Source: a virus. From it: a stretch of 22,985 nucleotides of DNA. The notes beneath the pieces were generated by a model. The model saw only the letters and a list, made by a program, of their open reading frames with translations, was not told where the DNA came from and did not search any database. A program made the translations under genes and the position numbers. Shown here one piece after another: positions 8,397-17,641 of the stretch (positions are counted from its first letter, which is position 1; the number at the start of each line of letters is the position of its first letter). Location: the IMG/VR virus record IMGVR_UViG_3300029448_000187, positions 10,811-33,795 of that record; one strand, given 5' to 3'.

Positions 8397-11002
8397 TAGA
8401 AAGTAACCTCCGCAATAATTGAATTAACTTGTAATGATAAAGGTGCAGATTGACTAATAGAAACTTGAGGATCTTTAGAATAACCAAGCAATCTAAATTC
8501 TTTCTTGCCATTAACTGGGGTTCTATCTTCACTTAGATCATCAGTAACCTGTCTAATAATTAAATTCTTAGAGTTAACAGAACAAGACAAAGTATTATTT
8601 AAATCTAGTATAACTTTGTTTAAACTTCTTGGCTCACCAGTAAGAGGTCCAGTTTGAGCCATAGTATCTATAGGGTTTGTTTTTAAATTAACGCTAAAGC
8701 TATAACCAATTTCAGCTTTAGTTAAAGAATTATCTACTGCCGATACATCAATGTTCCCACTAGCAACAGTAAACTGACCAAGATAGTGAGTCCCAGAGAT
8801 GACATCGAGAACTGCTCCGTTAGCGAAATCAGAGCTGACTGAGAAAACCCCACTAGCACCGTAGTAAGTTTTAGCCATATCAGTATTAAAACTACTGTCA
8901 AACTCGCAAAGAATATATTTATGAGTACCATCTCCTTTATCAAATTTGATTACAGTATATACTCTAGTATCTATTGTACAAATAGAATGAAATGCTCCTT
9001 GACTTGTAAACTGTGTCCATCCGTATCTTTGCTCACCTCTGTTAGAATTAAATACAGATAGTGTACCATCACCATCAACAATAAAATAATAGCTCTCATT
9101 TCTATTAATACCTCCAGCTAAAACTGTAGCTTGTGTTGGAGTCTTTATTAAATGAGAAGCAAGACTTGATATAGGCTGACCAGTATAAGCATTTTGAGAA
9201 TCATCAAAAAGCATTTCTCTTACAATCTCACCAGAACTTTGTATATATACAGTCGCACCATCAAATACATAAGGCTTTACAAAAGCAGAACCAAAAGGAG
9301 TTTGTCTTTTTATTGTAGCATTTGTAGGGGTTGTAGGCTTCTCTATAAAAGCTGGAACAACAAATTCATCAGTAGATGTAAAGCATTGCAAGTCTCTATT
9401 AGAAACTAAATGCCGTATAGTGTTTACTTCACCAATGGTTGCTGTGATATCAATAGCATCATTGTCAGATGCATCACCAGTATCAAAGCTAAAAAACTGG
9501 TTTGATTTGCTAGACCATAATCCGTCAGGTTGAGATATAGTTCCCCCAAACCATAATCTGTTTTGATGAAAGGTAACAGCACCTGGAAATCCTCTAAGTG
9601 TTGAATAAGATTGTTCAGACCAATTAGTAGCAACAGCATGTGTTTCAAGACTAGGAGTACCTCCACCAGCTGCTGAATCATTTGCATTGGCTGCCGCATT
9701 AAAAGTAAAAGTATTATCGTCTATTACTTCAGCAACAGTTCTAGCTCCGTTAATATTAGAATTAGCAATACCTCCTACTGTATTTGCATTTGTTACAGTA
9801 AACGCATCATTAACAGAAAAACCATGATTAACTAAAGTAACTTCAATAGTAGCAACTCCGTTATTAGTTCTTAATGAATCTATCTTTAATTGTTTCTTTA
9901 AAGCAGCCAAACAATTCCCAGTAGCTTGTGTAGTAGACTGAACAGAAACAATAGTTATTTCTTGGTCATGGTACTTAACAGTAATCCCCACATGCTTTGA
10001 ATCAGCGTAATCACCTCCAGATTGAGAGCCAGTAATATCCCAGTAAGCTTCACTTGTTGTTAAAGTAATTCCATTACCAGAACTAGCAGAAGGATCTAAT
10101 GTAACACCAAGATCTTGAAACTGATAATAAGGTTGATAAATCTTTGCTCCAGCAGATTGAGTGTCAAATGTAAATGTTTCAACACCAAAAGAAGTAAGAC
10201 CAGTTCTTACTAATTTTCTTACCATAAAAGTCTGATGACATATAAACATTACGTCACCTGACTGAGCATAAGTAAGTTCATGCAAATTAGATGCAGTAAA
10301 AGGTAAGGCAGCAGAATTTGCATCTTGAGTAATAGTAGTAGCTAATGAAACATTATTACTTGTGTCTATTTGGAAAACTCTAATTTTTAAATGCTCTAAA
10401 GAAATTATATATCTTTCATCATCAGAGAATATAAAAGGAACAAGTCTATGCTGAAGAACATTATCAACAGTAAAATTTGTAACTGCTAATCGAGTAGCAT
10501 CAGTAGAAGATACAGATAAATTCTTTCCATCAAAGACATCATCTCTAACAACTGTAACAACGGCAGCCGAAGGATTAGCTACAGTAAATCCAGATATAGC
10601 ATTAATAGCAGTATATAAATTATCTGCTACAGTATCATTACCTTCGTTTGATCTAACAAAATGTTTATTGCCAACAGATGCACTTGGGCTACTACCACCA
10701 GCAGTTTCAAACTCAATAGTTATAATAGTGCCATCACTTTTCATAAATTTAATTTGAGAGCCAACAACAATGTTGGCATAATCTGCAACTGTAATTGTAA
10801 AAGAAGCTTTGTCTGTTGTAGTATCAAACTCATATATCTTAGACATACCAGCTCTTTTTATAACACCACCTTCTGCTCTTAAAAAAAAGTTTTCAATCTT
10901 TTGTGCAGAGTTATTATAAACTTTTGTATCTGTTCTTGATATTAAACTAGGGCTTACTTCTCCAAACTGGAAGTTAGTAAGAGGTACTTTTGCTTTCTGC
11001 AT
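8396..11002 (-). CDS. Tail tubular protein B (nozzle), T7 gp12-like
   Basis: This 868-residue protein forms the tail nozzle in T7-like virions. The N-terminus carries the usual family opening: PLTNFQFGEVSPSLISR, then NSAQKIENFFLRAEGGVIKRAG. Further in are RNLQCFTSTDEFVVP-type and GFPGAVTFHQNRLWFGG segments typical of this family (the FHQNRLWFGG motif is at about residues 480-490). It is somewhat longer than T7 gp12 (about 794 residues), because of beta-rich insertions in the first half. Start and stop both overlap their neighbours as TAATG. Confidence 0.93.
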   Translation of the reverse strand: MQKAKVPLTNFQFGEVSPSLISRTDTKVYNNSAQKIENFFLRAEGGVIKRAGMSKIYEFDTTTDKASFTITVADYANIVVGSQIKFMKSDGTIITIEFETAGGSSPSASVGNKHFVRSNEGNDTVADNLYTAINAISGFTVANPSAAVVTVVRDDVFDGKNLSVSSTDATRLAVTNFTVDNVLQHRLVPFIFSDDERYIISLEHLKIRVFQIDTSNNVSLATTITQDANSAALPFTASNLHELTYAQSGDVMFICHQTFMVRKLVRTGLTSFGVETFTFDTQSAGAKIYQPYYQFQDLGVTLDPSASSGNGITLTTSEAYWDITGSQSGGDYADSKHVGITVKYHDQEITIVSVQSTTQATGNCLAALKKQLKIDSLRTNNGVATIEVTLVNHGFSVNDAFTVTNANTVGGIANSNINGARTVAEVIDDNTFTFNAAANANDSAAGGGTPSLETHAVATNWSEQSYSTLRGFPGAVTFHQNRLWFGGTISQPDGLWSSKSNQFFSFDTGDASDNDAIDITATIGEVNTIRHLVSNRDLQCFTSTDEFVVPAFIEKPTTPTNATIKRQTPFGSAFVKPYVFDGATVYIQSSGEIVREMLFDDSQNAYTGQPISSLASHLIKTPTQATVLAGGINRNESYYFIVDGDGTLSVFNSNRGEQRYGWTQFTSQGAFHSICTIDTRVYTVIKFDKGDGTHKYILCEFDSSFNTDMAKTYYGASGVFSVSSDFANGAVLDVISGTHYLGQFTVASGNIDVSAVDNSLTKAEIGYSFSVNLKTNPIDTMAQTGPLTGEPRSLNKVILDLNNTLSCSVNSKNLIIRQVTDDLSEDRTPVNGKKEFRLLGYSKDPQVSISQSAPLSLQVNSIIAEVTF

Positions 11003-11589
11003 TAGCTTCTCCTAAAGGCACTAAATCTAGTCTGAGGTATAGTCCTAGTTGTTTGTTGTTGCGAATCAATATTCCTAGCTTTTAACATTGCACGATCTGC
11101 CATTGTAGTCATTAATTGCATAAGACTAGAATCTCTAGCAATAGACGAAGCAAAAGCAGAAGCTAACGCATACTCCAAAGCTATAGTAAAATAACTCGGA
11201 AAATTTTCTTCGGTTGCTCTAAAAGTAAAGTCGGCAATAACAGAATCTTGTGTAGATGTGTCAGCGTAAATCATATCACCATATATCTGATATTCAATCT
11301 GACCATCATTAACTGTGATTGCGTGAACAATCAGAGTATCAGAAGGAAGTTGATAAGCATGATCATATCGCCCAGTTGGTGCATCAGTTAATCTATTTAA
11401 CACAGCTTGATTTGTAGCAAATCTCCATCTGGTATTTGATAAAGCACTACGGCAGATATCTTCATAAAGACTCGAGGCTACCAATGATTCCGTTGTACCA
11501 TCAGTAAACGAAGTAATCGGTTCAGCTCCAATTATTATTAAAGCTCTACTCGAAATATCTATTGCGCTATCTGCCGCAGTTGAAGTCAT
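11002..11589 (-). CDS. Tail tubular protein A (adaptor), T7 gp11-like
   Basis: This 195-residue protein joins the portal to the nozzle. The first 60 residues show the family pattern: IDISSRALIIIGAEPITSF, then ESLVASSLYEDICRSALSNTRWRFA. Length is close to T7 gp11 (196 residues). The ATG overlaps the stop of the 87-residue gene upstream, and its stop overlaps the start of tail tubular protein B, both as TAATG. Confidence 0.93.
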   Translation of the reverse strand: MTSTAADSAIDISSRALIIIGAEPITSFTDGTTESLVASSLYEDICRSALSNTRWRFATNQAVLNRLTDAPTGRYDHAYQLPSDTLIVHAITVNDGQIEYQIYGDMIYADTSTQDSVIADFTFRATEENFPSYFTIALEYALASAFASSIARDSSLMQLMTTMADRAMLKARNIDSQQQTTRTIPQTRFSAFRRS

Positions 11590-11852
11590 TAGTCGCCATC
11601 AGTTTCTACAATAGCTGTACCATCAGATACATCTACTACAGAACCAGTATTCGACAATACATTTACAAAATTAGTTGTAGGTGTATTTGTGTCTGAGACA
11701 ATTATAACATCTCTAACTGCTAGCATGTTTGCTGCATCATTAAAATAACCAGCAGAGTTTACAGCAGCAATAGCATCTGTAGTGGAGTACCACCACAAGT
11801 TGCCACCTGATGCACCAGCAAGTCGAGACAATCCAGAAGCACTATAAGCCAT
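11589..11852 (-). CDS. Small protein following the capsid gene, possible capsid partner
   Basis: This is an 87-residue protein, MAYSASGLSRLAG at the start, with GNLWWYSTTDAIAAVNSAGYF, then beta-rich text and an acidic end (IVETDGD). A strong AGGAGG ribosome site precedes it. Small proteins with this MAYSASGLS opening occur beside capsid genes in several phages, by memory only. I infer a capsid decoration or head-completion role because it lies between the capsid and tail-adaptor genes. No catalytic motif is seen. Confidence 0.8.
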   Translation of the reverse strand: MAYSASGLSRLAGASGGNLWWYSTTDAIAAVNSAGYFNDAANMLAVRDVIIVSDTNTPTTNFVNVLSNTGSVVDVSDGTAIVETDGD

Positions 11853-11866
11853 GTTTTATCCTCCTA

Positions 11867-12679
11867 TTAATTGTTGTCTAAGACTTCATAGATACCATTG
11901 TCATCAATAACAACAGCACCCATTGACATCATAGATGTTGCAAGATGTGATGCTCTCTCAGCTACATAGTTTAGCTCAGTAGAAACATCAGCGTTAACGC
12001 CTAATCCAACAGAAGAAGTATGATAAGCAATATTCTTTCCAGCAGTAATTGCAGAAGTTGAGAATATATTGAAGCCCAAGAAGTTCTTCATTGTCATACC
12101 TCCAGCGTATGGTAGATTCTGATCACCCACAAAGTCAGATGATGCAAACTCAGTAATTAAGAATAAGTCTGCAAATCCCTTCGGATGCATAGCAAGATAT
12201 CTTTGACCATCTTCTGGAATGTTAGCAGTACCCATTGTCTCAAACAATGAAAGCAAGTCAGCTTTTGCGAGAGCAGAACCTGTGTCATGTATTTGAGTTG
12301 AGTTAGCACCAGCATCCATAGCTGTGTAAAGTATCTCATCAGTTTTTCTACCAAGAGCAGCAGCAGCCGATTGAGCTACAGCTTGTCGTTCGTTGATATT
12401 AGTTTTTAGTTCATCCAATTTGTCGATATATTCAGCAGCATAATAGTCAGCCATTGTTGCTTCGACAGTTGTATGAGCTAGTTCCATTGGAGTCACAAGA
12501 CCATTTCTGGATTTTGTACTCGCACTTCCAGTTCCAATCTTCTGAAAACGTACTACGCTTCCAGTCACATTGTTTGCCATTCGTACAGTATTTCGTAGCT
12601 TAGATCCCATACGCTGATAAGCAAGGTGAACTTCTGATTCGAACTGCTTGATAAAGGCTGTATCAATTGTATTAGCCAT
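11867..12679 (-). CDS. Major capsid protein
   Basis: This 270-residue protein builds the head shell. Its place between scaffold and tail adaptor, the N-terminal helical part (TAFIKQFESEVHLAYQRMGS) and text such as VRFQKIGTG, MADYYAAEYIDKLDE and LAMHPKGFADLF suggest an HK97-fold capsid subunit. It is shorter than T7 gp10A (about 345 residues). A GAGGTG ribosome site lies six bases before the ATG. It follows the only sizeable gap in the late operon (12680-12764), as expected for the most highly expressed gene. The fold is inferred from context and sequence flavour. Confidence 0.88.
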   Translation of the reverse strand: MANTIDTAFIKQFESEVHLAYQRMGSKLRNTVRMANNVTGSVVRFQKIGTGSASTKSRNGLVTPMELAHTTVEATMADYYAAEYIDKLDELKTNINERQAVAQSAAAALGRKTDEILYTAMDAGANSTQIHDTGSALAKADLLSLFETMGTANIPEDGQRYLAMHPKGFADLFLITEFASSDFVGDQNLPYAGGMTMKNFLGFNIFSTSAITAGKNIAYHTSSVGLGVNADVSTELNYVAERASHLATSMMSMGAVVIDDNGIYEVLDNN

Positions 12680-12764
12680 TTAAGCACCTCATTAAGTTAA
12701 AGTTTCAGTTACGCTTCAGATTATCCTTAACATTTTTCAACGAAGTTATCCTTATAGGGCTTCT
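12680..12764 (-). promoter_or_regulatory. Spacer before the capsid gene with a 9-bp direct repeat
   Basis: This 85-bp gap is the longest untranslated stretch inside the late operon from the terminase small subunit onward that I cannot fill. On the minus strand TAAGGATAA occurs twice (754-746 and 729-721 of the 12000s), 25 nt apart. The position matches that of the extra promoter and processing signals before gene 10 in T7. I do not see a convincing sigma70 promoter here. Confidence 0.35.
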
Positions 12765-13289
12765 CTAATGCAGTACGGGTCTTTCACTTATACTATTATT
12801 ACACTCAAACTTATTTAAATTGCAATAGAAAACTCGTACAAACTCATGTTCATGCACAAAATACTGTTGATTTTCTACTTTAAACCCTATCCATTTAAGC
12901 CATCTTATAGTTTTATCATGGTCAATAGGCACATAATTTTCTACCACATCATAGCCAATAGACAGAAAACTAAGAATTAATTTGCTATGTTTATAAAAAG
13001 ATTTCCACATTTCATCTATATCTTTAGTACCTAAAAACCAGATCTTACCAGTATGCATATACTTATCCATAGGAGTTATGCCACACATAGCAATAGGTTT
13101 TCTGTTATGAGTTATAGTAAATCCTCTCGATCCTTCCTCAACAAAAGGAACATTAAGAGCCATAGAAGGAGTTACTCCAACCAACGCACATTCCCTGATA
13201 TCAGGTAGGCGCATGTTATCGAGAACAATATCAACATCAGAAAGCACACATGGTCGAAACTCAAGGTTGCCTCTCTTTATATAGGTCAT
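12765..13289 (-). CDS. GNAT-like phage protein, related in type to T7 gp13
   Basis: This 174-residue protein has the GNAT acetyltransferase outline: a strand pair with GFTITHNRKPIAMCG at about residues 56-70, and the C-terminal NYVPIDHDKTIRWLKWIGF at about 118-136, which resembles the usual Asn-x-x-Ala-x-x-x-Tyr-x-x-x-Gly-Phe ending of the fold. T7 gp13, an internal virion protein, has the same outline (NTSHIRFLKTIGA). In T7 that gene sits before gp14; here it sits between scaffold and capsid. I do not see a clear acetyl-CoA loop of the Q/R-x-x-G-x-G/A type, so an enzymatic role is doubtful. The start overlaps the scaffold stop as ATGA. Confidence 0.75.
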   Translation of the reverse strand: MTYIKRGNLEFRPCVLSDVDIVLDNMRLPDIRECALVGVTPSMALNVPFVEEGSRGFTITHNRKPIAMCGITPMDKYMHTGKIWFLGTKDIDEMWKSFYKHSKLILSFLSIGYDVVENYVPIDHDKTIRWLKWIGFKVENQQYFVHEHEFVRVFYCNLNKFECNNSISERPVLH

Positions 13290-14002
13290 CTATTATAAAG
13301 TTTTTTAAACCCACTATCTACTTGAGATATAAAAGCTGGATCTCTTTTAGCTTGATTCCAGTATCTAGGATCAGTCATCATTTCTTTCAGCTTATCTTCA
13401 TTAAGAACAGCAGTAGGCTGAGACTGACCAATAACAGAGTTATCTTTCATGCTTTCCATTATTATTTCTAAAGCTCTTATGCCATCAGCAGTAGCACATA
13501 GCTCATCAATAACTGGTCTTATTTCTTCTGGGAATTGATTTGTTACAAACAAACCAACAGCTTCAACTCTTTCTTCTGCATTATCACCTAGATCATACAT
13601 CTCAGCTTCAGCATCATAACCATCATTTGTTGCTTCAGCAAACATCTCAATCCCTTTGGCAAATTCTTCTTGGGAATATCCATTATCAAATGAATGATCA
13701 GCCCACCAGTTTAACAGTTCATTGTCTACAGCTTCATCTGCATCAATCATTTCTGGAAGAATATAATCTCCAACTTCAGCGGGTCTATCAGAATATGCTT
13801 CAGCTTCTATTTCTTGTTGAAAAGCTTCTCTTAACTCTTCTTCTCTTTGTCCGATTTTTGACTCAAGATTAGCGTAAGAGTTAGCCAAATCCTCTGGTGA
13901 GTTAAATTTTTCTGGTAGCCACTCTGGTCTATCATCAGCATACTCTTGAGGAACTTCAATAGTTTCTTGAGATTCTTCTGTAGATTGTTCTTCATCATTC
14001 AT
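13286..14002 (-). CDS. Capsid assembly scaffold protein
   Basis: This is a 238-residue, strongly acidic protein with an N-terminus rich in Glu and Asp. The RPEWLPEKFNSPEDLANSYA segment (about residues 25-44) followed by a short helix is a hallmark of T7 gp9-type scaffolds. The C-terminus turns basic (NQAKRDPAFISQVDSGFKK), as in scaffolds that contact the capsid shell by their tail. It overlaps the Bbp19-like gene by eight bases and the GNAT-like gene by four. Confidence 0.92.
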   Translation of the reverse strand: MNDEEQSTEESQETIEVPQEYADDRPEWLPEKFNSPEDLANSYANLESKIGQREEELREAFQQEIEAEAYSDRPAEVGDYILPEMIDADEAVDNELLNWWADHSFDNGYSQEEFAKGIEMFAEATNDGYDAEAEMYDLGDNAEERVEAVGLFVTNQFPEEIRPVIDELCATADGIRALEIIMESMKDNSVIGQSQPTAVLNEDKLKEMMTDPRYWNQAKRDPAFISQVDSGFKKLYNR

Positions 14003-14267
14003 TTGATTTCACCTTATGTCCATGTTGTATTCGTCTTTCAATTAAGCCAACAATAAATCGCTGACCTTCTGCATGTCGAAGCGTATCATTTGTTACTGCC
14101 GAACCATGTACTGCTTCTATAGTTATACTCCTCAGATATTTAATAACTTCTATACCAGCAGGTGTAGTAAACAGAGAAGTAAAATGAAGAGATATTCTTT
14201 GTTCATGATCTGTTCCTCGTGGGAATCCATCAAGATGACTTATGTTATTGGGGTTGTTCTTGCTCAT
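13995..14267 (-). CDS. Bbp19-like small phage protein
   Basis: This 90-residue protein has the pattern FTSLFTTPAGIEVIKYLR, then NDTLRHAEGQRFIVGLIERRI. It resembles the Bbp19 family of short proteins encoded between portal and scaffold in many podoviruses. Its function is not established; position suggests a part in head assembly. It overlaps the portal gene by 23 bases and the scaffold gene by eight. Confidence 0.8.
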   Translation of the reverse strand: MSKNNPNNISHLDGFPRGTDHEQRISLHFTSLFTTPAGIEVIKYLRSITIEAVHGSAVTNDTLRHAEGQRFIVGLIERRIQHGHKVKSNE

Positions 14268-15837
14268 CTCTTGTTGCTCCTTGAGGCTGTTGCATAGCCA
14301 TTTGTTGCTGTTGCATCTGTTGAGCCAGAGCCATTATTTGTTTTCTTTCTTCAAGATCTCTTATTAAATAATCTGGCACTCCAAATTTCTTAGCTAAATA
14401 TGTAGCTGTTTCTTCTGAGTTAATTAATATATTTACCAACTCAGGACCGAATCTGCCTTGAACTAACTCTAAGAATCTATTCACAGAAGTTATATCTTGG
14501 TTTGCTTGTGCTTGTGATAGTGGAGAAACAGAACGAACTTTAACTTGACGACCATTTATTGTTGGAATTTCTATTCTTCCTTGTTTCTTTAATATATAAA
14601 CAACTCTTTGGAGAACTGGTTGGACTAACTCAGCTTGCAATCTACCAAACGCAGATCCTATTCTTCTACTTAAATCAGCCATACGTTCTGCAATTTCTGT
14701 TGCACTTGCTGGTGTACGATCTGGATTACCAAGCATATCATTATACAATGCTCTTTTAATATTAAGTCTCATGTCAGATAAAATAAGATTAGCTACATCA
14801 AATGATCCAGCAGCTTTAACTGGTTGAAGACCTTGAGAGTTAGGAGCTTTAGGAATAACAGTTCCCGGTACTAAGTTAATTGTATCAGGGTTGATAACTC
14901 CATCATCATCCATTTGGTAAACACCAGATATAGCCATCTGTGCGTTTTCTAAAATTAATTCTATTGTAAGATTTGTAGTCTTGATTGCACTTAATGCATT
15001 GATAAGTGGACCTCGACCATAGACAGCACCTGGATCTTTACTCCAACGAAAACAAATAAATGGATTACTACCAGTACCTTTATATTCTTCGTACTTTAAA
15101 AGACACTTTGTGTTCACATCAAAGATAATGCAATAGTAAGCATCTTCATTTATTTTAGTATAATTTTTGCATATTACTTCTATGACTTTTGTTCTACCTT
15201 CTGGGTTTGTTAACATAGAAGATTGAAGTCTAGGGTTAACTTGAGCCTTTGGATAAAGAACAGCTATATCAGAATACCGAATGTCCCTTTCTCTAAATAC
15301 ATGATCAATGCGATCATCAGGACCAACATCCAACACAACATGAGGTAAAGGCAAAGCAGTAAAATTAACTGGGTTAATAGCATCACCTTCTTCGACATGA
15401 AGAACCCCAGTACCAATAGCAAGATCCATAAAAGATTCATGAACCTCTTGACCAAAGTTTGAGTTCTGAATAACCTCAAAAACATATTCAGTTACCTCAT
15501 CTAACTCATTATTAATAGAGTCTCTTTTTTCTTTTGGGATTTCAGATCCAGCAGTAAAGTCAGCCCATCTAGCAAAGTTAGGAACTAAACCAGACTGCAA
15601 TCTTGAAGCAAACTCTTGAACACCTACAACAGCAGTTTCATCAAAGATCTTGTCATCTCTTCTTTCTCCTAACGATTGAGAAGAAAAAGTTTGTCTCATG
15701 GGGAGAGCATACTCATAACATTCATCAAATAAATGTTCCCATCTTTGTCTTACAGCTTTAGCTTTCTCATATTTTTTTAAATATAATTCAACTAACTCTG
15801 AATCAGTATTAGGTAATGCGTATGGTTTCATAGCCAT
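14245..15837 (-). CDS. Portal protein (head-to-tail connector)
   Basis: This protein of 530 residues forms the ring through which DNA enters and leaves. It matches the T7 gp8-type connector: an N-terminal helix with YEKAKAVRQRWEHLFDECY and YALPMRQ, then FDETAVVGVQEFASRLQSGL, then a central wing with VFRERDIRYSD and CFRWSKDPGAVYGRGP, and a C-terminal DRTPASATEIAERMADLSR. The tail is Gln/Met-rich. I prefer ATG 15837 over the TTG three bases upstream; another ATG lies at 15831. An AGGT element 12 bases upstream serves any of these. Confidence 0.95.
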   Translation of the reverse strand: MAMKPYALPNTDSELVELYLKKYEKAKAVRQRWEHLFDECYEYALPMRQTFSSQSLGERRDDKIFDETAVVGVQEFASRLQSGLVPNFARWADFTAGSEIPKEKRDSINNELDEVTEYVFEVIQNSNFGQEVHESFMDLAIGTGVLHVEEGDAINPVNFTALPLPHVVLDVGPDDRIDHVFRERDIRYSDIAVLYPKAQVNPRLQSSMLTNPEGRTKVIEVICKNYTKINEDAYYCIIFDVNTKCLLKYEEYKGTGSNPFICFRWSKDPGAVYGRGPLINALSAIKTTNLTIELILENAQMAISGVYQMDDDGVINPDTINLVPGTVIPKAPNSQGLQPVKAAGSFDVANLILSDMRLNIKRALYNDMLGNPDRTPASATEIAERMADLSRRIGSAFGRLQAELVQPVLQRVVYILKKQGRIEIPTINGRQVKVRSVSPLSQAQANQDITSVNRFLELVQGRFGPELVNILINSEETATYLAKKFGVPDYLIRDLEERKQIMALAQQMQQQQMAMQQPQGATRDEQEQPQ

Positions 15838-15840
15838 CAA

Positions 15841-16110
15841 TTAACCTAACATAGAATTTCTATAACCAATACCACCTCTTGTAGAAGTATATAAAGCTCT
15901 TCTTCCTTTACTACCCCTCATAACTTTTCTTCCAGTATCATAAGTAAGATTAGTTTTTATAGGAGATTCTTCGGCTATAGTATCTTCTTTCTCATCTTGC
16001 CTACGTTCAATAGTTCTTTTTTTCTCTTCAGCTTCTTTTTCTTTCTGTTCTTCCGTAACAGTTTCGCTTACTGGTTCTGGATCAGAACCTCCACCACCAC
16101 CAAAACACAT
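15841..16110 (-). CDS. Small MCFGGG-type phage protein
   Basis: This 89-residue protein starts MCFGGGGGSDPEPVS, continues with a long Glu/Lys/Arg-rich helix (about residues 18-50) and ends KGRRALYTSTRGGIGYRN. I chose ATG 16110 over an upstream ATG at 16197, because an AAGGAG site lies just upstream and the MCFGGG opening is common in small proteins beside the portal gene. The terminase stop lies 11 bases upstream of the start, inside the ribosome-site region. Function unknown; position suggests a head-assembly or virion role. Confidence 0.85.
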   Translation of the reverse strand: MCFGGGGGSDPEPVSETVTEEQKEKEAEEKKRTIERRQDEKEDTIAEESPIKTNLTYDTGRKVMRGSKGRRALYTSTRGGIGYRNSMLG

Positions 16111-16120
16111 ATCAATCTCC

Positions 16121-17641
16121 TTATAATCTATTCCAAAAGCTAGTCTTATTTCTATTAATAGGCGATCTTTTAAAAATATCAAAGCCTTTTCTTGCATTGA
16201 AAGCTTTGACTGGTTTCTGACCAGATATTAAAGACCTACCTTCTCCAGCTCCTAACATTAAATATTGAAGAGCATCATGCACATGAGAGTACATATTTTT
16301 CTCAGGTTTATCATCATATCGTTCTCCTGATACTTGCATCCTTCTGTAACAATAGCCACCTTGAAATCCTTTGATTAAAGTTTGACAGCGTTTGTCTACC
16401 ATAAAAGAAGGCAAACCCTCAGACATCTTTGTTAACTGAGAAGAAACAGATTCAAGTCTAAGGTCTACGCTGTTGCTAGGAGCTGGAACAGCTTTTAATC
16501 CAGCACCTCTTAAAATCTGAAATGGAGTTGATTCATCTGTTTGCGCTCTGAAATCTCCAGCGGGATCACCATAGATGTAAACATCAAGACCTGAGAATCG
16601 AGTAGAAATTTCCTGACGGAGTAGTTCAGCAAACCTAACAACACCCATATCAATAGCAACTATTTCATTCTGTATTAACCAACGACCTCGCACCTTTTGA
16701 CCGAACACAGCAGAAGGAGTAAGACCAAAATCAATTCCAATATATAAAGGAACTCCAATAGCAATCGGTATTTCTTCATCTGCTAAATGCGTGTCGCCAA
16801 CAAAGTCTGGATAGACTGGTTTACCTTCTTGTATTAACCCAAGTCTATTCATTACATAAACATCTATCCAACTTTTAGTTTTACCTCTAATAAGATTAGG
16901 ATAATAAGTTCCCAATATATTTTTTTTATTTTCTGCTTTAGGGTTCATAGAGTAAGAAGTAATTTCTTTTCGTTCATTTATTTCTTCCAGCATGGCGGCT
17001 GGTTGTATATAGAATCTCCAGTTGTCAGGCTTTACTAACATGGTCGCTTGTTCTCTTGGTATATGATCTGGTATCGGAACTTCTCCAGCCATGATAGCCC
17101 ACCAATGATCTTCCTCTGGTGCGTTAGTATCACAGATAACACCTGACCAACTAGCACCACCCTCTCTCATACTTGGGAATCTACCGACACGCATAGTACA
17201 CGCATCAATAATACTCTTCGGAATCTCTCTAGCTTCGTTGACCCATATCCCAGTTAGTTCCAGAGAAAGAAGTTTCTTTACATCTTCTGGTCTGTCTAAC
17301 GCTAAGAAGATTACTTCTAAGTCAAGATCATTTACTTTGATGTGGTGAGTGTAAGGAACTGACCAATGAAAGTTTCCCCAGTCTGATTCTGGAAACCAAT
17401 CAAGCCAAGTCTTAATGGTAGTAGTTCTTAACTGAGGATTGGTGTTTCGAATAACAGCCCACCTCGATCTCCGAACTCCATCTTCATTCGGCTTCTGCTC
17501 TAATGCTCTTCTAAATACTTCGACACAACAACCAACAGATTTACCAGAACCAACTGGACCTCGAATCCCACGAAAGAAACTACTGTCCTTCATAAAATTT
17601 TTAAGGACTTCTCCGTCTGGTTTGTACTTAAAGTCTGTCAT
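16121..17641 (-). CDS. Terminase large subunit
   Basis: This 506-residue packaging motor cuts and pumps DNA into the head. The ATPase domain shows Walker A GPVGSGKS at residues 28-35 and a Walker B-like GIWVNEARE at about 131-139. The nuclease domain shows three acidic sites: IGIDFG (Asp304), YGDPAG (Asp359) and HDALQY (Asp456). It overlaps the preceding gene by 14 bases and has only a weak ribosome site (GTGGA), so it probably depends on coupling. All key residues are present. Confidence 0.97.
   Translation of the reverse strand: MTDFKYKPDGEVLKNFMKDSSFFRGIRGPVGSGKSVGCCVEVFRRALEQKPNEDGVRRSRWAVIRNTNPQLRTTTIKTWLDWFPESDWGNFHWSVPYTHHIKVNDLDLEVIFLALDRPEDVKKLLSLELTGIWVNEAREIPKSIIDACTMRVGRFPSMREGGASWSGVICDTNAPEEDHWWAIMAGEVPIPDHIPREQATMLVKPDNWRFYIQPAAMLEEINERKEITSYSMNPKAENKKNILGTYYPNLIRGKTKSWIDVYVMNRLGLIQEGKPVYPDFVGDTHLADEEIPIAIGVPLYIGIDFGLTPSAVFGQKVRGRWLIQNEIVAIDMGVVRFAELLRQEISTRFSGLDVYIYGDPAGDFRAQTDESTPFQILRGAGLKAVPAPSNSVDLRLESVSSQLTKMSEGLPSFMVDKRCQTLIKGFQGGYCYRRMQVSGERYDDKPEKNMYSHVHDALQYLMLGAGEGRSLISGQKPVKAFNARKGFDIFKRSPINRNKTSFWNRL

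Noticed and set aside
13540-13872. 110-codon plus-strand frame rich in Gln, Leu and His
   Set aside because: Antisense shadow of the acidic scaffold gene.
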